DNA of 64,000 nt from Pedobacter sp. WC2423 (GCF_040822065.1 NZ_CP162005.1:2232001-2296000); one strand, 5' to 3'. Shown: positions 37,433 to 46,941, counted from the first letter of the stretch. The notes: generated from the letters alone by a model not told the origin. Numbers and translations: made by a program.

Positions 37433-38788
37433 CTAATTTACAGGCAGATAAACATAAAAAGTAGTGCCCAGACCCAAAACTGATTCTACCTGAATAGAGC
37501 CGTTGTGCTGTTTAACGATATTATTGGTTAAAGAAAGACCTATGCCATAGCCCGAAAAGTTCAGCGCATTGGCAGCACGGTAAAAAGGTTGAAATATTTT
37601 TTTAACATCTGCAGGACTCATACCAATGCCAACATCTTTGATCGCAATAACCATCTGTTGATGCTTATAACCTACTGTACATAACACTTCCTGACCTACA
37701 GAGAACTTAACCGCATTTTTCAGGATATTATTAATGGCAATAAATAACAATTGCCTGTTTCCCTGTAACGTTCTTTTAGACTGATCAGCCGGTAAATCAT
37801 AAACGATTTTAATAGGATCGGTATTGGTCTTAAAGGCCAGCTCATCTGCAATTTCCCAGATCAGTTCGTCTATTCTTATACTTTGAAAGTCTTTATTATC
37901 CAAATTAGTTTGCATCAGTTCCATTAAACTATTAATGATATAGTTTAACCGTTCCACACTTCCTACAATTTCCTGTAAAGCATGTTTATACTCTTCAGAA
38001 CTCCGTTCTTTCATTAAAGTGATTTCGGCCTCTCCCAGGATAGAAGTGATCGGCGTCCGTAATTCATGAGAAGCATTCGCAACAAATGATTTCTGACTTT
38101 CAAAAGACTGTTCCAGATGTTCCAGTAACTGATTAATAGCCGACGATAAATTATCAGTTTCATCAGTTTTCGACTGATTAACGCTTAACCTGTGGTGCAG
38201 GCTGGATGCTCTGATTCTTTTCAGGTTATCTGTAATAGAAACGATAGGCTGTAAAGAAATCCGCGCAAAAATACGCCCGATAAAAAAAGTAATAAACAGG
38301 GAACTGATAAAGAATGCAGTCATGATCAGTCTGAGCTGCTCCATATCATGCAAACCCCGGTCATCGACCGCAGAAACGACCACGATAAAATTACCTGAGT
38401 TATCCGGATAGTAAATACCGGTAATCTGGGTTTCCCCCTGCCGCAAATGAATAGATTTTTTCTTAACAATCTGTGCCAGAAATTCATGTTTCCAGCTAAC
38501 AGAATCCTCCCGGGTGAATTTAGAATTAAACTTGTCGTCATAGACCCGGATAGATTCGTGGGTGAGTGATTGAGGGAACTTTTTGGCGACCTGCCTGAAT
38601 ATATCTTTTGACAGGTTATCTTCTGCAAGATAAAACTGTGCAACGGTTACAGCTCTTTCATCGAGCTTATTCATAAAAGATTTCAGGCGGTTATGTTCTA
38701 CCAGCAAATAAATACCTGTTAAGACCACCAAAAGTAAAATGGCAAACATAAAGGTAAATTGCAGAGATAGTCTGTTTTTAACTTTCAT
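37433..38788 (-). CDS. Two-component sensor histidine kinase
   Basis: A 451-residue membrane kinase. Membrane segments are near residues 9-28 and 158-178, with a periplasmic sensor loop between, then HAMP, the phospho-acceptor motif SHELRTPITSILGEAE (about residue 240), N box NNILKNAVKF, G1 DVGIGMSP and G2 YGIGLSL. It lies 19 bp after the response regulator gene and upstream of the efflux genes, so it probably senses a metal ion in the periplasm (CusS/CzcS-like). The metal-binding residues are not evident. Confidence 0.93.
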   Translation of the reverse strand: MKVKNRLSLQFTFMFAILLLVVLTGIYLLVEHNRLKSFMNKLDERAVTVAQFYLAEDNLSKDIFRQVAKKFPQSLTHESIRVYDDKFNSKFTREDSVSWKHEFLAQIVKKKSIHLRQGETQITGIYYPDNSGNFIVVVSAVDDRGLHDMEQLRLIMTAFFISSLFITFFIGRIFARISLQPIVSITDNLKRIRASSLHHRLSVNQSKTDETDNLSSAINQLLEHLEQSFESQKSFVANASHELRTPITSILGEAEITLMKERSSEEYKHALQEIVGSVERLNYIINSLMELMQTNLDNKDFQSIRIDELIWEIADELAFKTNTDPIKIVYDLPADQSKRTLQGNRQLLFIAINNILKNAVKFSVGQEVLCTVGYKHQQMVIAIKDVGIGMSPADVKKIFQPFYRAANALNFSGYGIGLSLTNNIVKQHNGSIQVESVLGLGTTFYVYLPVN

Positions 38789-38807
38789 CGGGACGGATTT
38801 TGCTTCA

Positions 38808-39482
38808 TCAATTATCCTTAATCACATATCCCATCCCAATCACTGTATGGATCAGTTGCTGATCAAAACCTTTATCAATTTTAGCACGCAGGTAATTAAT
38901 ATAAACGTCAATCAGGTTGGTACCTCTGTTAAAGGAGATGCCCCAAACAGCTTCAGCAATATAAACTCTGGACAATACGCGACCTTTATTAGCCATCAGT
39001 ACCTCCAGCAATGTAAACTCCTTAGCAGACAGGATGATATTCTTGCCATTGCGGCTGACTGTCTTTTTATAACAATCCATTTCCAGGTCACGGATTCTAA
39101 AGACCGTACCTGGTAAAACCTGGTCACGACGCCTGCCTAAAGCTTTGATCCGCGCCAGTAATTCTGCAAAATGAAAGGGTTTAGTTAAATAATCATCCGC
39201 ACCGTTCTCCAGCCCCTGTACTTTATCATTTACCGTATTTAAAGCAGAAAGCATTAAAATAGGCACTTCTTTCTTGAGTTGTCTGATTTGTTTACAAACC
39301 TCCATTCCATTCAGATACGGAAGGATCACATCCAATATAATCAGCTCATAATCGTTCTCCAGGGCCATTTTACATCCCATATTCCCATCATAAGCAACGG
39401 TTACGGTATTCAATTGTTCTTCCAGCCCCTTTTTAATAAATGCAGCAACCTTTGGCTCATCTTCAATCATTAAAATATTCAT
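38808..39482 (-). CDS. OmpR-family response regulator
   Basis: A 224-residue regulator with an N-terminal receiver (acidic EDE near residue 7, phospho-acceptor Asp in LIILDVILPYLNG, Lys in YLTKPFHFAELLARI) and a C-terminal winged helix (SAKEFTLLEVLMANKGRVLSR). It pairs with the adjacent kinase and should control the metal efflux genes and itself. Its upstream region has a matching -7 element and a candidate operator. Confidence 0.95.
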   Translation of the reverse strand: MNILMIEDEPKVAAFIKKGLEEQLNTVTVAYDGNMGCKMALENDYELIILDVILPYLNGMEVCKQIRQLKKEVPILMLSALNTVNDKVQGLENGADDYLTKPFHFAELLARIKALGRRRDQVLPGTVFRIRDLEMDCYKKTVSRNGKNIILSAKEFTLLEVLMANKGRVLSRVYIAEAVWGISFNRGTNLIDVYINYLRAKIDKGFDQQLIHTVIGMGYVIKDN

Positions 39483-39517
39483 TTTTTCTTCTAATTAGGA
39501 GTGCATATTGATTGCCC

Positions 39518-39570
39518 CAAAGATACCCCGAACGAATAGGATTTAAACCTACATTAAAGGATTTTAATGT
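39518..39570 (-). promoter_or_regulatory. Promoter element and candidate operator of the metal-response regulator
   Basis: On the minus strand TATCTTTG (39518-39525) lies 36 bases before the regulator start. Just upstream, 39551-39570 is a perfect 8-bp inverted repeat (ACATTAAA, 4-base spacer) that matches 15 of 20 positions with the site before tolC. A third ACATTAAAA lies at 39647-39655 on the plus strand. Confidence 0.45.
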
Positions 39571-39670
39571 TGATTATCAATTTATTAGCAAAATAAGGGT
39601 TCAGAATTGAATAGCGTTGAGAATGAAGCTTCTGGAGATTAAAACAACATTAAAACAGAAATTAAAAATA

Positions 39671-39701
39671 AGGCGGCTCCTGAAAAATTCAGAAGCCGCC
39701 T
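39671..39701 (-). terminator. Terminator of the ClC channel gene
   Basis: GGCGGCT and CTGAA pair with their complements on either side of a short A-rich loop, giving a stem of about 14 bp with one mismatch. On the minus strand it is followed by a T-rich run, just beyond the ClC stop at 39707. Confidence 0.75.
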
Positions 39702-39706
39702 CGTTT

Positions 39707-41497
39707 TTATTCCATATAATCAGCCTGGCGGCTTAATAAAGCGCGGTATTTATTGAACACCGCAGTTTTGGAAACAAAGCCAATATATTCTTCCTGTTCA
39801 TTCAAAACAGGTAACAACCAGGCATTCTCTTTTTCCATCTTTTTCAGCACTATTTTCATGGAATCTGTAATGAATACAATGGATGATGCTGTCTGCATCA
39901 GGTCGTGTACCGTTAAATCCGGATTAGCCGGGTTGTTAATGGCTTTTTTCAGTACATCTTCTACATAAATCAAACCTTTAAAAGATTTATCTTCTGCAAT
40001 GACCGGGAATATATTTCGTTTAGACTGCAGGATTTCAGGCAGCTTTTCGGCAATAGTTTCTTCCTCATTCAATACCAGGTAATCTTTTTCTACCAGGTAT
40101 TTTAACTTCATCATATGCAGTACCGTCGTGTCTTTATCTTCATGAGACATCAGCTCACCGCTTTCAGCAAGAGGTTTAGTATAGATAGAATATTTATTCG
40201 TGCTCCTGTTGATCAGGTAAGAGATAGCTGAGGTAATCATTAAAGGTACCATCAGCACGTATCCACCAGTGATTTCTGCAATCAGGAATATTCCGGTAAG
40301 CGGTGCGTGCATAATTGCGCTGAGTGACGCCGCCATACCTGCAACAATAAAATTAGAAACATTCACATGGGCAATTCCCAAAGTATTAATCGTGAAAGCA
40401 AGCAGGAAACCGATCAGTCCACCCATAATTAAACTGGGTGCAAAAATCCCCCCGTTACCACCAGCACCAAGGGTAACCAGGGTAGCCGCAGACTTTGCAA
40501 ATACGGTAATCGCAGTGAATAAAATAACAGCTGTAGGGATATTACTATAAGCAGAAAAAATACTGTTTGTAATCACAGCTGTATAATTACCGCCCAAAAG
40601 ATTTTTAATGGTCACATAGCCCTCACCGTATAAAGTAGGAAACAGGAAAACCATTGCTCCCAGCACAAGACCACCAACCGCAACCTTCTGATAAGGATGT
40701 TTGATCTTATAAAACAGCCCTTTAATAAAGTAATTGGCTTTGGTAAAATACATCGAAAACAGACCAATCAGAACAGCCAGTACAATATACCAGGCTAAAG
40801 AATTGAATTTCCATCCTTCGGTAACCAAAAAGAACAATTGTTCATTGTAAAAGAAACGTGCCACCACTGCAGCCGTAGCCGAAGAAAGTAACAGCGGTAT
40901 AAATGCCGGAATAGTAAATTCAGGTAACAGGATCTCAATCGCAAAAACGATCCCTGCAATAGGACTGTTGAATGCGCCCGCAATACCCGCGGCAGCACCA
41001 CAAGCCAGCAGCATGGTAGTTTCGCGGTAAGAAAGCCCTAAAAAGCGTCCTACAACAGATCCTATCCCCCCGCCACTGGTTACAATCGGCGCTTCCAGTC
41101 CGGTTGATCCGCCAAAGCCTACAGTTAATGCCGCAGTAATAATCTGTGAATAGATATTATGGGGTTCTACCCTGCTTGATTTTTTAGAGATCGTGTAGAG
41201 TAAAGGTGTTAAACCAGTTTCAAATTTCCCTTTCCGGATAAAACGCCTTACATACATCACAGAAAGCAGTATTCCTATAAATGGAAAGACCAGGAACAGG
41301 TAATACTTATATTGCCAGTGAAAACCATCCTGTAAAAAGTCTTCAATGTGATGGGTAATCGTTTTTAGCAGTGCCGCAGCCAGTCCGGCCAGAACGCCAA
41401 CGATCATGGCCGCTATAACGAGGAAATTTCTGTTGGAGATTTTTGTTCTTCGGTATTGATTTACAGCGTCAAGATAGTTGACCAATCTTACGTACAT
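39707..41497 (-). CDS. ClC-family chloride channel/transporter with CBS domains
   Basis: A 596-residue membrane protein. The ClC core (about 25-440) holds GFGGSTGLEAPIV, with the gating Glu in place, and GAGGNGGIFAPS, the second selectivity segment. Two C-terminal CBS domains (about 455-590) probably bind nucleotides and regulate gating. Length is usual for prokaryotic ClC-CBS proteins. It starts 11 bp after the pseudouridine synthase gene, so the two are probably cotranscribed. Confidence 0.93.
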   Translation of the reverse strand: MYVRLVNYLDAVNQYRRTKISNRNFLVIAAMIVGVLAGLAAALLKTITHHIEDFLQDGFHWQYKYYLFLVFPFIGILLSVMYVRRFIRKGKFETGLTPLLYTISKKSSRVEPHNIYSQIITAALTVGFGGSTGLEAPIVTSGGGIGSVVGRFLGLSYRETTMLLACGAAAGIAGAFNSPIAGIVFAIEILLPEFTIPAFIPLLLSSATAAVVARFFYNEQLFFLVTEGWKFNSLAWYIVLAVLIGLFSMYFTKANYFIKGLFYKIKHPYQKVAVGGLVLGAMVFLFPTLYGEGYVTIKNLLGGNYTAVITNSIFSAYSNIPTAVILFTAITVFAKSAATLVTLGAGGNGGIFAPSLIMGGLIGFLLAFTINTLGIAHVNVSNFIVAGMAASLSAIMHAPLTGIFLIAEITGGYVLMVPLMITSAISYLINRSTNKYSIYTKPLAESGELMSHEDKDTTVLHMMKLKYLVEKDYLVLNEEETIAEKLPEILQSKRNIFPVIAEDKSFKGLIYVEDVLKKAINNPANPDLTVHDLMQTASSIVFITDSMKIVLKKMEKENAWLLPVLNEQEEYIGFVSKTAVFNKYRALLSRQADYME

Positions 41498-41508
41498 TTC
41501 TTATGAGT

Positions 41509-42231
41509 TTAGCAATCGAATTTATCTAACAATTTAATCAGTGTAGCAAAGTCTTTCGGGTATGGTGCATCAATTTCGATGTCTTCCCCATCCAGTCCTT
41601 TAAAGATGACATGTTTGGCATGCAGTGCAAAACGCTTCATGATCGGAAGCTCTTCATCATCTTTTGCAATCCGGTACCCCTTTTTGATACTGGACAAAAA
41701 TACAGGTTTACCTTTATATAAGGTATCTCCGCAAATTGCAGCACGCTGCGTAGCCAGGTGAATCCTGATCTGGTGCATGCGGCCTGTAATCGGCTTACAT
41801 TCTACTAAAGTATAATGTCTGTAAAATTTAACAGAATTGAAAATGGTTTCAGCACGTTTGCCTTCCTTACGGTCAATCGTAACACTCCTGTTTCCATCGT
41901 TTAAGATAGGCAGGTCAATGAAAAGCTCTTTAAACGTGAACAATCCGTCAACAACGGCATGATACGTCTTCTGAACTTTACGTTTCTCAAATTGCATTGA
42001 GACTGAACGATAGGCTTCGGGGTTTTTAGCAATGATAATTGCACCTGATGTTTCTTTGTCTAAACGGTGACAAACCTGGGCATCAGCTGAATACTGTTTT
42101 GCAAGGCGAAGTATATTAACTTCGCCGGAGCCGCCACGCTCGTCTAATGAGGCAACAAATGGCGGCTTATTGACAACGATATGGTTATCGTCTTCGAATA
42201 GAATGAGGTCTTTAAATGAAGGATATTTCAA
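41509..42231 (-). CDS. RluA-family pseudouridine synthase
   Basis: A 240-residue synthase that converts uridine in RNA to pseudouridine. The catalytic Asp lies in HRLDKETSGAIIIAKN, and the RluA-type GRMHQIRIHLA motif follows. No S4 domain precedes the catalytic domain. The target (23S rRNA or tRNA) cannot be told. It lies between the PhoB-type regulator (71 bp) and the ClC gene (11 bp), all on the minus strand. Confidence 0.93.
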   Translation of the reverse strand: MKYPSFKDLILFEDDNHIVVNKPPFVASLDERGGSGEVNILRLAKQYSADAQVCHRLDKETSGAIIIAKNPEAYRSVSMQFEKRKVQKTYHAVVDGLFTFKELFIDLPILNDGNRSVTIDRKEGKRAETIFNSVKFYRHYTLVECKPITGRMHQIRIHLATQRAAICGDTLYKGKPVFLSSIKKGYRIAKDDEELPIMKRFALHAKHVIFKGLDGEDIEIDAPYPKDFATLIKLLDKFDC

Positions 42232-42302
42232 TGGTGTGGATTTATAAAACAGTACAAAAGTACAATTTCATCCTTTACCATTTGAAATAAGAATGTAAAT
42301 GA

Positions 42303-42992
42303 TTAAGAAAGTTCAAATTTATAGCCTACTCCTTTGACAGTTGCCACGTAAGTTTCGCCTAATTTCTCTCTCAATTTACGGATATGCACATCTATAGTCC
42401 GGTTAGTCACGACAACAGAATCTTCCCAGATATTTTTAAGGATCGACTCTCTTGTATATACTTTACCAGGTTTAGAAGCCAGCAGGTACAGCAATTCAAA
42501 TTCTTTCTTTGCCAATACGACTTTCTGTCCGCTCTGATAAACAAGATAAGCTTCTCTGTCGATTACTAAATCTCCAATTTCAACTTTGTTCTCAGAAACT
42601 TCATCATTACTCACGTTTCTTCTCAATATAGCATTGATACGGCTTACTAAAGCACGCGGTTTAATTGGTTTAGCGATATAATCATCTGCACCGACATTAA
42701 AACCAGCAATTTCCGAGTATTCTTCACTTCTTGCCGTCAGGAAAACCATGAAAGTATTTTTAAACTCAGGAATAGCACGCATCAGACGGCAGGCTTCAAT
42801 CCCATCCATCTTAGGCATCATGATATCCAGGATGATCAGATCAGGGTGCACTTTTTTTGCAACTGCAATCCCGTCCTGTCCGTTGCTGGCCAGGTAAACC
42901 TGATAACCTTCTTTTTTAAGGTTATATTCAACTAACTCTAAGATATCAGGTTCATCATCAACTATCAGTATCTTTTGTTTTACGGCGCTCAT
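42303..42992 (-). CDS. PhoB/OmpR-family response regulator
   Basis: A 229-residue regulator with a receiver (DDE near residue 11, Asp in LIILDIMMPKMDG, Lys in YIAKPIKPRALV) and a C-terminal winged helix (AKKEFELLYLLASKPGKVYTR). No kinase gene is adjacent on this side, so its partner must be elsewhere. It lies between the TlpA-like and pseudouridine synthase genes on the same strand. Similar regulators in this phylum are linked to phosphate or envelope responses, but nothing here shows which. Confidence 0.93.
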   Translation of the reverse strand: MSAVKQKILIVDDEPDILELVEYNLKKEGYQVYLASNGQDGIAVAKKVHPDLIILDIMMPKMDGIEACRLMRAIPEFKNTFMVFLTARSEEYSEIAGFNVGADDYIAKPIKPRALVSRINAILRRNVSNDEVSENKVEIGDLVIDREAYLVYQSGQKVVLAKKEFELLYLLASKPGKVYTRESILKNIWEDSVVVTNRTIDVHIRKLREKLGETYVATVKGVGYKFELS

Positions 42993-43097
42993 GTCTTTAA
43001 ATATTTGTTACGAAATTAAGTAATCATTTGCATAACCAGGTTAAAGCTAAGTTAACAAATTGTTAATGACACCTGATAGTTTAACATTGAATTAGGG

Positions 43098-44204
43098 TTA
43101 ACGTAAAGTCTTTTCTAAAAACTTATCCAGTTCTTCAGCTCTCAGGTTTTTAGCAATAATTTTACCAGCCGGGTCTAATATAAATGAGCTGGGAATAGCT
43201 TCCACCTGGTACATTCTTACGGTCGGGCTTTCAAAATCTTTCAGTTCACTGGCATGTGTCCAGGTTAATCCATCTGCAATTACTGCTTGTTTCCATGCTA
43301 CAGGGTCTTTATCTAAAGATATACCCAGGATAGTGAATTTTTTGTCTTTGTATTTATTATAGACCTTAACTACGTTTGGATTTTCCTGTCTGCAAGGCTG
43401 GCACCAGGAAGCCCAGAAATCAAGCAGTACATATTTACCTCTTAAATCTGATAGTTTAACCGTTTTTCCATCAAGCGTATTCATCGTGAAATCCGGAGCA
43501 AGCTGTCCGGTCTGCACAGATTTCAGTTTAGCCATTCTAACTAAAAAGTCGGTTACCGCTTCATTTTTATTGAAGTTACTCTTGATTTTTTCTGAGTAGG
43601 CAATCATTTCTTTCTCATAATCACTTGGATTTAAAGAGTTGATGGCATAAAATCCAGCAAGAGATGTCGTATTGTCCATGGCAAATTTCAGGATATAGTT
43701 GACCAGGCCCTCATTTTCTTTAATCAGTGCTGGCCGCATCTGGTTAGCAATTGCATCTCTGTTCTGCGGCTGATTCGCTACATTTTCTTCAAATTGTGCC
43801 TGTAAAGCTGCAAGTTTCGCTACATACTGGTTTTTATTCTTATTCAGTTCTTCCAGTTTATCAGCCTCTGCTGCGCCTGATAGTTTATACGCAAGATTTT
43901 TATCTTCAAGGTCTGCCTCTAATTTGATGACATCGCCATTTTTAGCGATCAGCATATATTCGCTGTTATCAATTTTCACTCTGAAAAAGTCTACTTCAGG
44001 TGTACTTCTGCTGAATTTAAATTCTCCTTTATTTGATAATACTGTGGAATCAAGCGGAGTCTCACTTGCCTTATTAATTCCGTATAAATAAACTTTTGCT
44101 TGTGGTTTAGCGTGTTCAAATTTCCCGCTGATCTCAAATTTGCTTTTGTCATTACAAGCGACAAATGCAATACATACGATTAATAGGGTGGCTATTCTGT
44201 TCAT
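43098..44204 (-). CDS. TlpA-like thiol-disulfide oxidoreductase lipoprotein (DUF4369 + thioredoxin fold)
   Basis: A 368-residue protein with a lipoprotein signal (LLIVCIAFVAC). The N-terminal part (FEISGKFEHAKPQAKVYLYGI) matches DUF4369, and the C-terminal AhpC/TSA-type thioredoxin domain holds the active site WASWCQPCRQE. It should reduce or exchange disulfides in the periplasm or at the inner leaflet. A cis-Pro region (EAIPSSFILDP) is intact. It lies 23 bp after gatB. Confidence 0.92.
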   Translation of the reverse strand: MNRIATLLIVCIAFVACNDKSKFEISGKFEHAKPQAKVYLYGINKASETPLDSTVLSNKGEFKFSRSTPEVDFFRVKIDNSEYMLIAKNGDVIKLEADLEDKNLAYKLSGAAEADKLEELNKNKNQYVAKLAALQAQFEENVANQPQNRDAIANQMRPALIKENEGLVNYILKFAMDNTTSLAGFYAINSLNPSDYEKEMIAYSEKIKSNFNKNEAVTDFLVRMAKLKSVQTGQLAPDFTMNTLDGKTVKLSDLRGKYVLLDFWASWCQPCRQENPNVVKVYNKYKDKKFTILGISLDKDPVAWKQAVIADGLTWTHASELKDFESPTVRMYQVEAIPSSFILDPAGKIIAKNLRAEELDKFLEKTLR

Positions 44205-44227
44205 ACTTATCTACTATAGATTAATCC

Positions 44228-45691
44228 TTATTTTAACTTTTCCAATAACAGTTCATTGATTTTTGCAGGGTCTGCTTTCCCTTTTGCCAGTTTCATTACT
44301 TCTCCGACAAATAAGCCTAAAACTCCTTTTTTACCAGTTTTATAGGCTGCAACCTGTGGTTTGAATTTTTCCAGCACCTGATCCACAAAACCAGCCAGTT
44401 CGCCATCGTTCTCTACGATCAGCAGGTTTAACTGTCCGGCCAGTACAGCAGCATCCGCATCCTCTGCCAACTGAATAGCTGGTAATAATTGTTGTAAAGC
44501 AATTTGCTGCGTGATTTTCTTTTCTTCGGCCAGGTTAACAACTGCAGCAAGCTGTGCAGGACTTACTTTAAAAGTAGTAATGGTTAAACCCTGCTCATTT
44601 AATAGAGCTCTGATCGGGCCGGTTAGCCAGTTAATCAGGTTTTTAGGATTCTTTACTAAAGTTAAAGCAGCATTCAGATAATCCAGCAATTCTTTATCCT
44701 CAGTAAATATGGATGCCTCAGAATTATTCAGACCGAAATCTGCCATCAGCTTTGCTGTAATTTCACGGGGTAATGCAGGCATTCCTGCTTTCAAAGCAGC
44801 CAGCCATTCATCTGAAATTACTATAGGCGGCAGATCCGGATCGGGGAAATAACGATAATCGTTTGCCATTTCTTTAGTCCGCATCGGCGCTGTAGTTCCA
44901 TGATCAGCGTCAAAGGTTAACGTGCTTTGAACAATTGAACCTCCGCTACCAATCACTTCGATCTGGCGGTTAAATTCAAATTCCATTGCTCTGCGTACAT
45001 TACGGATAGAATTCAGGTTTTTCACCTCGCAACGTGTTCCAAATTCTTCTGTTCCATTTTCACGGATCGAAATATTGGCATCACAGCGGAAACTTCCTTC
45101 TTCCATATTTCCATCTCCTACGTCAAGATGCCTCACCAGCTTCCTCATTTCGGTCAGCAGTACAGAAGCTTCTTCGGCAGAGCGGATATCAGGTTCGGTT
45201 ACAATTTCTATCAAAGGTACCCCTGCCCTGTTCAGATCTACAAAAGAATAGTGATCATCCTGGTCATGCATGCTTTTACCTGCATCTTCTTCCATGTGGA
45301 TCCTGTTGATTCCGATACGCTTTTCTGTACCATCACTTAAAACCAGATCAATATATCCATTCTGGCAAACCGGTTGGTTATCCTGAGTAATCTGGTAACC
45401 TTTAGGAAGATCGGCATAGAAGTAATTTTTACGGTCAAAGTAGTTGGTTTGATTGATCGTACAGTTCAGGGCCAGCCCCATTCTGATCGCTTTTCCAACT
45501 ACTTCTTTATTCATTTTTGGCAATGCACCAGGCAAAGCCAATGAAACCGGAGAGATATGCGCATTAGGTTTAGCACCAAAAGCTGCGCTGTCTGAAGAAA
45601 ATATTTTCGATTTTGTATTTAACTGAACGTGAATCTCTAAGCCTGATACCAATTCAAATGCTGTGGGAGAAATAGCAGTTTTCGTACTCAT
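44228..45691 (-). CDS. gatB: Aspartyl/glutamyl-tRNA amidotransferase subunit B
   Basis: A 487-residue GatB with the complete catalytic core (VSGLEIHVQLNTKSKIFSSD, YFYADLPKGYQITQ, MEEDAGKSMHD and EEGSFRCDANISIR) and a C-terminal YqeY-like helical domain. With GatA and GatC it amidates misacylated Glu-tRNA(Gln) or Asp-tRNA(Asn). The partner genes are not in the window. It heads the minus-strand run gatB, TlpA-like, response regulator, pseudouridine synthase, ClC. Confidence 0.97.
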   Translation of the reverse strand: MSTKTAISPTAFELVSGLEIHVQLNTKSKIFSSDSAAFGAKPNAHISPVSLALPGALPKMNKEVVGKAIRMGLALNCTINQTNYFDRKNYFYADLPKGYQITQDNQPVCQNGYIDLVLSDGTEKRIGINRIHMEEDAGKSMHDQDDHYSFVDLNRAGVPLIEIVTEPDIRSAEEASVLLTEMRKLVRHLDVGDGNMEEGSFRCDANISIRENGTEEFGTRCEVKNLNSIRNVRRAMEFEFNRQIEVIGSGGSIVQSTLTFDADHGTTAPMRTKEMANDYRYFPDPDLPPIVISDEWLAALKAGMPALPREITAKLMADFGLNNSEASIFTEDKELLDYLNAALTLVKNPKNLINWLTGPIRALLNEQGLTITTFKVSPAQLAAVVNLAEEKKITQQIALQQLLPAIQLAEDADAAVLAGQLNLLIVENDGELAGFVDQVLEKFKPQVAAYKTGKKGVLGLFVGEVMKLAKGKADPAKINELLLEKLK

Positions 45692-45834
45692 TTATGGGCA
45701 ATAAATTAAACTAATGTCGTGAATTACTGTCTCACAAATATAACCAAATAAGTTTATGACCATGGGTTTAGGACGCATTTATAATCATGGCATAAACTTT
45801 GACAATTTACATACACACACAAATATGAACCGTT

Positions 45835-46404
45835 ATGAAAAAATTACTTTTAATTGCTGCGATCGGAATCGCTTCTCTTGCAGCTGCACCGGCGGCAAAA
45901 GCACAGGTGAGTTTAAGTGTAAATATTGGGTCACAGCCACAATGGGGCCCTAGAGGATATGATCATGTTGATTATTATTATCTGCCAGATGTAGATAGTT
46001 ATTACTATGTACCGACACGCCAGTTTGTTTATTTAAGTGGAAGCAGATGGATCCATGCCCGCTCCCTGCCTTCAAGATACAGAGGTTATGATTTGTATGG
46101 CGGCAGAAAAGTTGTCATTAACAACTATAATAATCCATGGACAAGACACAATTATTACCGGACGCAATATGTAAGCAATAACTATTACAGCAGACCATCA
46201 CGGGTAGTGATCAGAAATAATTACCGCAACGACAGAAGAGATTATTACAGAGGAAATGGTAACGGCTGGGGAAGAGGTCATGACAGAGGAAATGGATGGG
46301 GAAGAGGAAATGGCGGATATGATCGCGGCGACAGAGGTAACCACGGCGACAGGGGCCATCATGGTGGTGATCATGGCGGACCTGGAAGAGGCGGACGTAA
46401 TTAA
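45835..46404 (+). CDS. Secreted Gly/Arg/His-rich protein of unknown function
   Basis: A 189-residue exported protein with a signal peptide (IAAIGIASLAAAPAAKAQ). The middle is rich in Tyr and Asn (DHVDYYYLPDVDSYYYVP), and the last 55 residues are low-complexity Gly, Arg, Asn and His repeats (GNGWGRG units). Similar secreted proteins are common in Sphingobacteriaceae with no assigned role. It may bind a surface polymer or metal (inference). A terminator follows. Confidence 0.8.
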   Translation: MKKLLLIAAIGIASLAAAPAAKAQVSLSVNIGSQPQWGPRGYDHVDYYYLPDVDSYYYVPTRQFVYLSGSRWIHARSLPSRYRGYDLYGGRKVVINNYNNPWTRHNYYRTQYVSNNYYSRPSRVVIRNNYRNDRRDYYRGNGNGWGRGHDRGNGWGRGNGGYDRGDRGNHGDRGHHGGDHGGPGRGGRN

Positions 46405-46446
46405 TAGCTATTCCCAATAATTTACTGATATTATTAATTCTTATTG

Positions 46447-46485
46447 TAAAGTATCACGACCTTTGGGTTGTGATACTTTATTTTT
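46447..46485 (+). terminator. Terminator
   Basis: TAAAGTATCAC (46447-46457) pairs with GTGATACTTTA (46470-46480), and the stem extends inward with one wobble pair to a short loop. A T run follows. Confidence 0.85.
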
Positions 46486-46518
46486 ATAAGCTATTTACTA
46501 TTTGTTTTAACCTGATTG

Positions 46519-46938
46519 ATGATGACTGAGAACATAGAAGCAATGCTGACCCGGAAAAACATTAACCCTACTGCAATGCGGTTATTGGTACTGGATTTTC
46601 TGTTGAAGCAGTCTTCTGCGATCAGTCTGACCGATCTGGAAAAAGGATTAGATCCTTCAGACCGGATTACATTATACCGTGCTTTAAAGAAATTTGAAGA
46701 AAAAGGACTGGTTCACAGCATTGACGATGGTTCTGGCGCAACTAAATATGCACTTTGCGAAAATGATTGCGAAGCCGGACATCACCACGATCTGCATGTC
46801 CACTTTTTCTGCAATACCTGCCGGGAAACTTCTTGTTTGCCTAAACACCATATCCCTCAAATTGCTTTACCTGATGGCTTTAAATCTGAAGAAGTTAATC
46901 TGATCGTTAAAGGCATTTGTAATAAATGTGTTCCATAG
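46519..46938 (+). CDS. Fur-family metal-responsive repressor
   Basis: A 139-residue regulator from the ATG at 46519 (a second ATG is three bases on; the upstream TTG is unlikely). The N-terminal winged helix (DPSDRITLYRALKKFEEKGLV) and a His-rich regulatory loop (AGHHHDLHVHFFC) are clear, with Cys pairs C-N-T-C and C-N-K-C for structural zinc. It is close to the zinc-type members (Zur) by its place next to a metal exporter gene, but the metal is inferred. Confidence 0.88.
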   Translation: MMTENIEAMLTRKNINPTAMRLLVLDFLLKQSSAISLTDLEKGLDPSDRITLYRALKKFEEKGLVHSIDDGSGATKYALCENDCEAGHHHDLHVHFFCNTCRETSCLPKHHIPQIALPDGFKSEEVNLIVKGICNKCVP

Positions 46939-46941
46939 TTT

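Noticed and set aside
45756..45953. 65-codon open frame before the Gly/Arg-rich gene
   Set aside because: Shifted frame of the same region; the gene at 45835 has a proper signal peptide and composition.
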